This document shows, piece by piece, positions 62,601-64,000 of a DNA stretch of 64,000 nucleotides (position 1 is its first letter; each line of letters begins with the position of its first letter). The notes beneath the pieces are model-generated. The model did no database searches and had not been told where the DNA came from. It saw nothing but the letters and a program-made list of their open reading frames with translations. Location: contig NW_005179013.1 of the NCBI RefSeq assembly GCF_000350225.1, positions 1 to 64,000 of the forward strand, written 5' to 3'. This DNA comes from Chondrus crispus (lineage: Eukaryota; Rhodophyta; Florideophyceae; Gigartinales; Gigartinaceae). Position numbers and translations under genes: made by a program.

Positions 62601-63771
62601 CGAAGGCTGCGTTGACAAAAGCAAAAGTGATCACGTGTGTAAACTTTTGAAAGCACTTTACGGTCTTAAACAAGCACCTCGTCAATGGCATACCAAAGTG
62701 GATGATTTCTTACTCGGTGAATTGGGATTTGAGACTTCACGTAGTGATCCGTGCCTCTACATTAAACGCATTGGTAACACTATCATGCTAATTGCACTTT
62801 ATGTCGATGACTTGTTGCTCGCTGGTAGTGATATCCATGCCATCAAATGGATGAAGGGGGAGCTTAACAAACGGTTTGAGATGAAAGACCTTGGTGAAGC
62901 AAAAGTCTGCATTGGTCTTGAGATTCAAAGAGATCGCACTATCAAGACATTGAGTCTCACTCAAACTAAGTATGCATCAAATGTGCTTGACCGTTTTAAA
63001 ATGTCGACTTGTAACCCTTCTCTGACTCCAATGGAACAAGGTCACACAACCACGAATTCTATCGAAAACGACTCCGAAACAAAGGCACCGTATCGTGAGG
63101 CAGTCGGTTGCCTTATGTACTTGATGGTTGGCACTCGTCCAGACTTGGCATACGCCATTGGAAAGCTTTCCCAACATTCTGCCAACCCATGTGAGTCACA
63201 CTGGGCAGGTGTAAAACGAGTAATGCGATACGTGCAAGGGACTCGAAACTTAGGAATCGTTTTTGACAATAAATCCAAATCGCCGGAGTTGCTCGGTTTC
63301 AGTGATGCTGACTGGGCCGGTTGTTCAGACTCTCGCAAGTCGACCAGCGGATATGTTTTCAAGTTCTGTGGTGGAGCTATCAGTTGGAGTTCCCGGAAAC
63401 AGACTGTGGTTGCGACTTCGACGTGTGAAGCTGAGTACATTGCACTATGTGAAGCGTGTAAGGAGGCGACCTGGTTGCGTCAAGTTGTTGCTGATGTCCT
63501 CGGACTTGATTCTGATCCCACGATCATGATGGGGTGTGACAATGCAGGGACGATTTCGTTTGCACAGAATGAAGCGATCAACCGTCGCAACAAACATGTT
63601 GATGTAAAATACCACTACGTACGAGATGCTATTAAGAGAAACATTGTGTATTTGTCGCATTGTCCGACCACTTCGATGCCTGCGGATATCTTAACCAAAG
63701 CACTTAGGCGAATTCTATTCCAGAAGTTTGTAGAACTTCTGGGGCTTGCAGTGTCCAGTAAAAGCATGTGA
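59674..63771 (+). CDS. gag-pol: Copia-2 gag-pol polyprotein (1365 aa)
   Basis: Single open frame from ATG 59674 (MDDQSSGSVRIEKL). Gag core (NFYIWKQKIQLLLALRDVDQYV...LNKLAARRDFYTVSML) and zinc knuckle CTNCNRHGHTAARC at about residue 220; aspartic protease WLVDSGCSAHIT at about 295; integrase with zinc-binding end (LHERMAHVN...CPACVFG) about 425-475 and catalytic core HSDVCGP (about 505), RTDRGGEY (565), NGVAERLNRTL (600); acidic linker 735-800; reverse transcriptase (ARLVARGFQQ at about 912, MDVVTAFLNGDL, LYVDDLLLAGS at about 1043); RNase H (FSDADWAGC, STCEAEYIALCEACKEATW, about 1209-1260). Gag-pol in one frame is usual for Copia; gag excess is then set by other means. It looks whole. Confidence 0.97.
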   Translation: MDDQSSGSVRIEKLTASNFYIWKQKIQLLLALRDVDQYVFDDISENATSDDRRKWIRGDAKAKAVIGLTLSDDYLQHVRGCSSAKETWEAILNVFERHTLLNKLAARRDFYTVSMLPSEKVLVFINRVKQLAARLHSMSVEIDDKEIAMAVLNALPPRFDNSIVALDALGNEDNVFGLDFVKSRLLQEEQRESMKTASTTSPHAPALVNRMPIRRDMRCTNCNRHGHTAARCWGKDVNGRRPAPPDGFRSRNPGMKPSAFVSRDETSTAAFAESDFTCLLSTSSPERKAVNAGSWLVDSGCSAHITFDRSLFVTHEQMQSGSVEMGTKARANVAGRGEVEFMLNVNGSPHPCKLSNVLHVPDFGYSLLSVSQIVSKGLQVSFENDKCIVTAGPTLVATASQVGDLFILDVMNETFSAHVVTLRTLHERMAHVNVQGIASMIHNNVVSGINVRQSDVIRAMNRKSDNHSLVCPACVFGRAKRSVIPKQRSSSRAQNCLDLVHSDVCGPLEVQSIGGSTYFITFVDDHSNWVVVYTMRNKSEAFAKYKLYEQFAQTHTGRKVKVLRTDRGGEYLSTEFKSYLDSNGTQHQLTTAYTPEQNGVAERLNRTLIDLVRSMLSHKQVSKRFWAEALATAVYVRNRVTSRALPVNTTPHHIWMKSTPNVGHLRVFGSKCWYTLPKLELRKLDLRAREAMFLGYSQCSKAYKLWDGELNKVVVSRDAKFDESTCGMHDIPAHEKDSINSDVGVVLLGGDNENEADTPNANEVGSEEDEISGEVIENEDTHSVGENDEDDISPPVETPNVTPPTPTPAVRRSSRISRPPGSWWRSNFTAAPLSHAHVAIEGPKTFEQATHGPRTAFWQTGIDKELASQTKNQTWKLVPRSEASNILTSRWVFNVKQLPDANGNIVESAKARLVARGFQQVQGLDYTETYAPVIKFTTIRLLLALVAHYDLELHQMDVVTAFLNGDLDEDIYMEQPEGCVDKSKSDHVCKLLKALYGLKQAPRQWHTKVDDFLLGELGFETSRSDPCLYIKRIGNTIMLIALYVDDLLLAGSDIHAIKWMKGELNKRFEMKDLGEAKVCIGLEIQRDRTIKTLSLTQTKYASNVLDRFKMSTCNPSLTPMEQGHTTTNSIENDSETKAPYREAVGCLMYLMVGTRPDLAYAIGKLSQHSANPCESHWAGVKRVMRYVQGTRNLGIVFDNKSKSPELLGFSDADWAGCSDSRKSTSGYVFKFCGGAISWSSRKQTVVATSTCEAEYIALCEACKEATWLRQVVADVLGLDSDPTIMMGCDNAGTISFAQNEAINRRNKHVDVKYHYVRDAIKRNIVYLSHCPTTSMPADILTKALRRILFQKFVELLGLAVSSKSM

Positions 63772-63782
63772 TCGAGGGGGAG
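63770..63782 (+). other. Copia-2 polypurine tract
   Basis: GATCGAGGGGGAG directly before the 3' LTR; primes second-strand synthesis. Confidence 0.8.
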
Positions 63783-64000
63783 TGTTGGAAATCTTCGACC
63801 ACATGCTAAGCTACAAGCCTGGACAGATATTACACGTGTACGTCGACGAAACCTAAAATGCTTGCAAGAGCATTCTCAGGTTGTTTGGTCTTCAAAGTGG
63901 ACACGTGTCATATTTGTACACGGTTGCACTTTCCTATTATTTCCGAGCATGTCTCAATTTTGGTGTTGACACGTGTAAGTTATGTACCTCGTGGCACTCT
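63783..64000 (+). repeat. 3' LTR of Copia-2, first 218 bp
   Basis: Matches 57782-57999; runs off the window. Confidence 0.95.

Larger units (their letters stand above)
57782..64000 (+). mobile_element. Copia-2: Ty1/Copia element with intact gag-pol, 3' LTR cut by the window edge
   Basis: LTR 57782-58463, primer site 58464, leader, gag-pol 59674-63771, polypurine tract, 3' LTR from 63783. The visible 218 bp of the 3' LTR differ from the 5' LTR at about eight positions (near 4%), so it is older than Gypsy-A and Copia-1 by LTR divergence although its coding frame is open throughout. Confidence 0.95.

Overview
This window is nuclear DNA from a eukaryote and is almost entirely LTR retrotransposon. 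I found no rRNA, no convincing tRNA gene, no CRISPR and no bacterial-type operon. The evidence is Ty3/Gypsy pol genes with chromodomains, Ty1/Copia gag-pol genes, LTR pairs with 5-bp target-site duplications (TSDs), primer-binding sites and polypurine tracts. Copia primer sites complementary to the anticodon arm of initiator tRNA-Met are widespread in eukaryotes, and no host gene is complete enough to name the organism. A repeat-dense alga, oomycete, fungus or plant would all fit. Gypsy parts are visibly GC-rich and Copia parts closer to balanced.

Layout, left to right. 1-1060: 5' end of a minus-strand Gypsy element (Gypsy-L) leaving the window, inserted in a decayed Copia remnant (1061-2697). 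2698-9787: unassigned DNA holding an open frame (3924-5684) that looks like the antisense accessory gene of a third Gypsy element, Gypsy-2. Gypsy-2 (minus strand) then runs in pieces from 9788 to about 42890 because later elements landed in it. A solo Copia LTR (10344-24111, TSD gaccc) is itself split by Gypsy-A (11006-23519, TSD ctgtg), a whole-looking 12.5-kb chromovirus. Gypsy-1 (25690-41117, plus strand, TSD ggttt) is split in turn by a miniature element (27602-27983, TSD ttgcc), a solo miniature LTR (39887-39993, TSD gccaa) and a cluster of Copia-1 pieces (30304-38810). 42891-43459: AT-rich DNA with the 3' end of an unrecognised gene. 43460-48729: miniature element, Copia-2-like fragment, then a minus-strand Copia-1 piece carrying a solo LTR. 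48730-56607: nearly whole Copia-1. 57782-64000: Copia-2 with an intact 1365-residue gag-pol, its 3' LTR running off the window.

Three things stand out. (1) Gypsy-A, Gypsy-1 and probably Gypsy-2 carry a related open frame on the strand opposite to gag-pol, between pol and the 3' LTR. (2) Copia-1 carries an extra open frame before gag with two C-x2-C-x12-H-x5-H zinc fingers, the spacing of U1/matrin/JAZ-type RNA-binding fingers. (3) A 382-bp miniature LTR element combines 107-bp LTRs, the Copia primer site and tRNA-like A- and B-box sequences. LTRs also appear to be exchanged between related elements: near-identical coding regions sit beside unlike LTRs.

Retroelements are described as fossils: family, parts, ends, nesting and relative age only.
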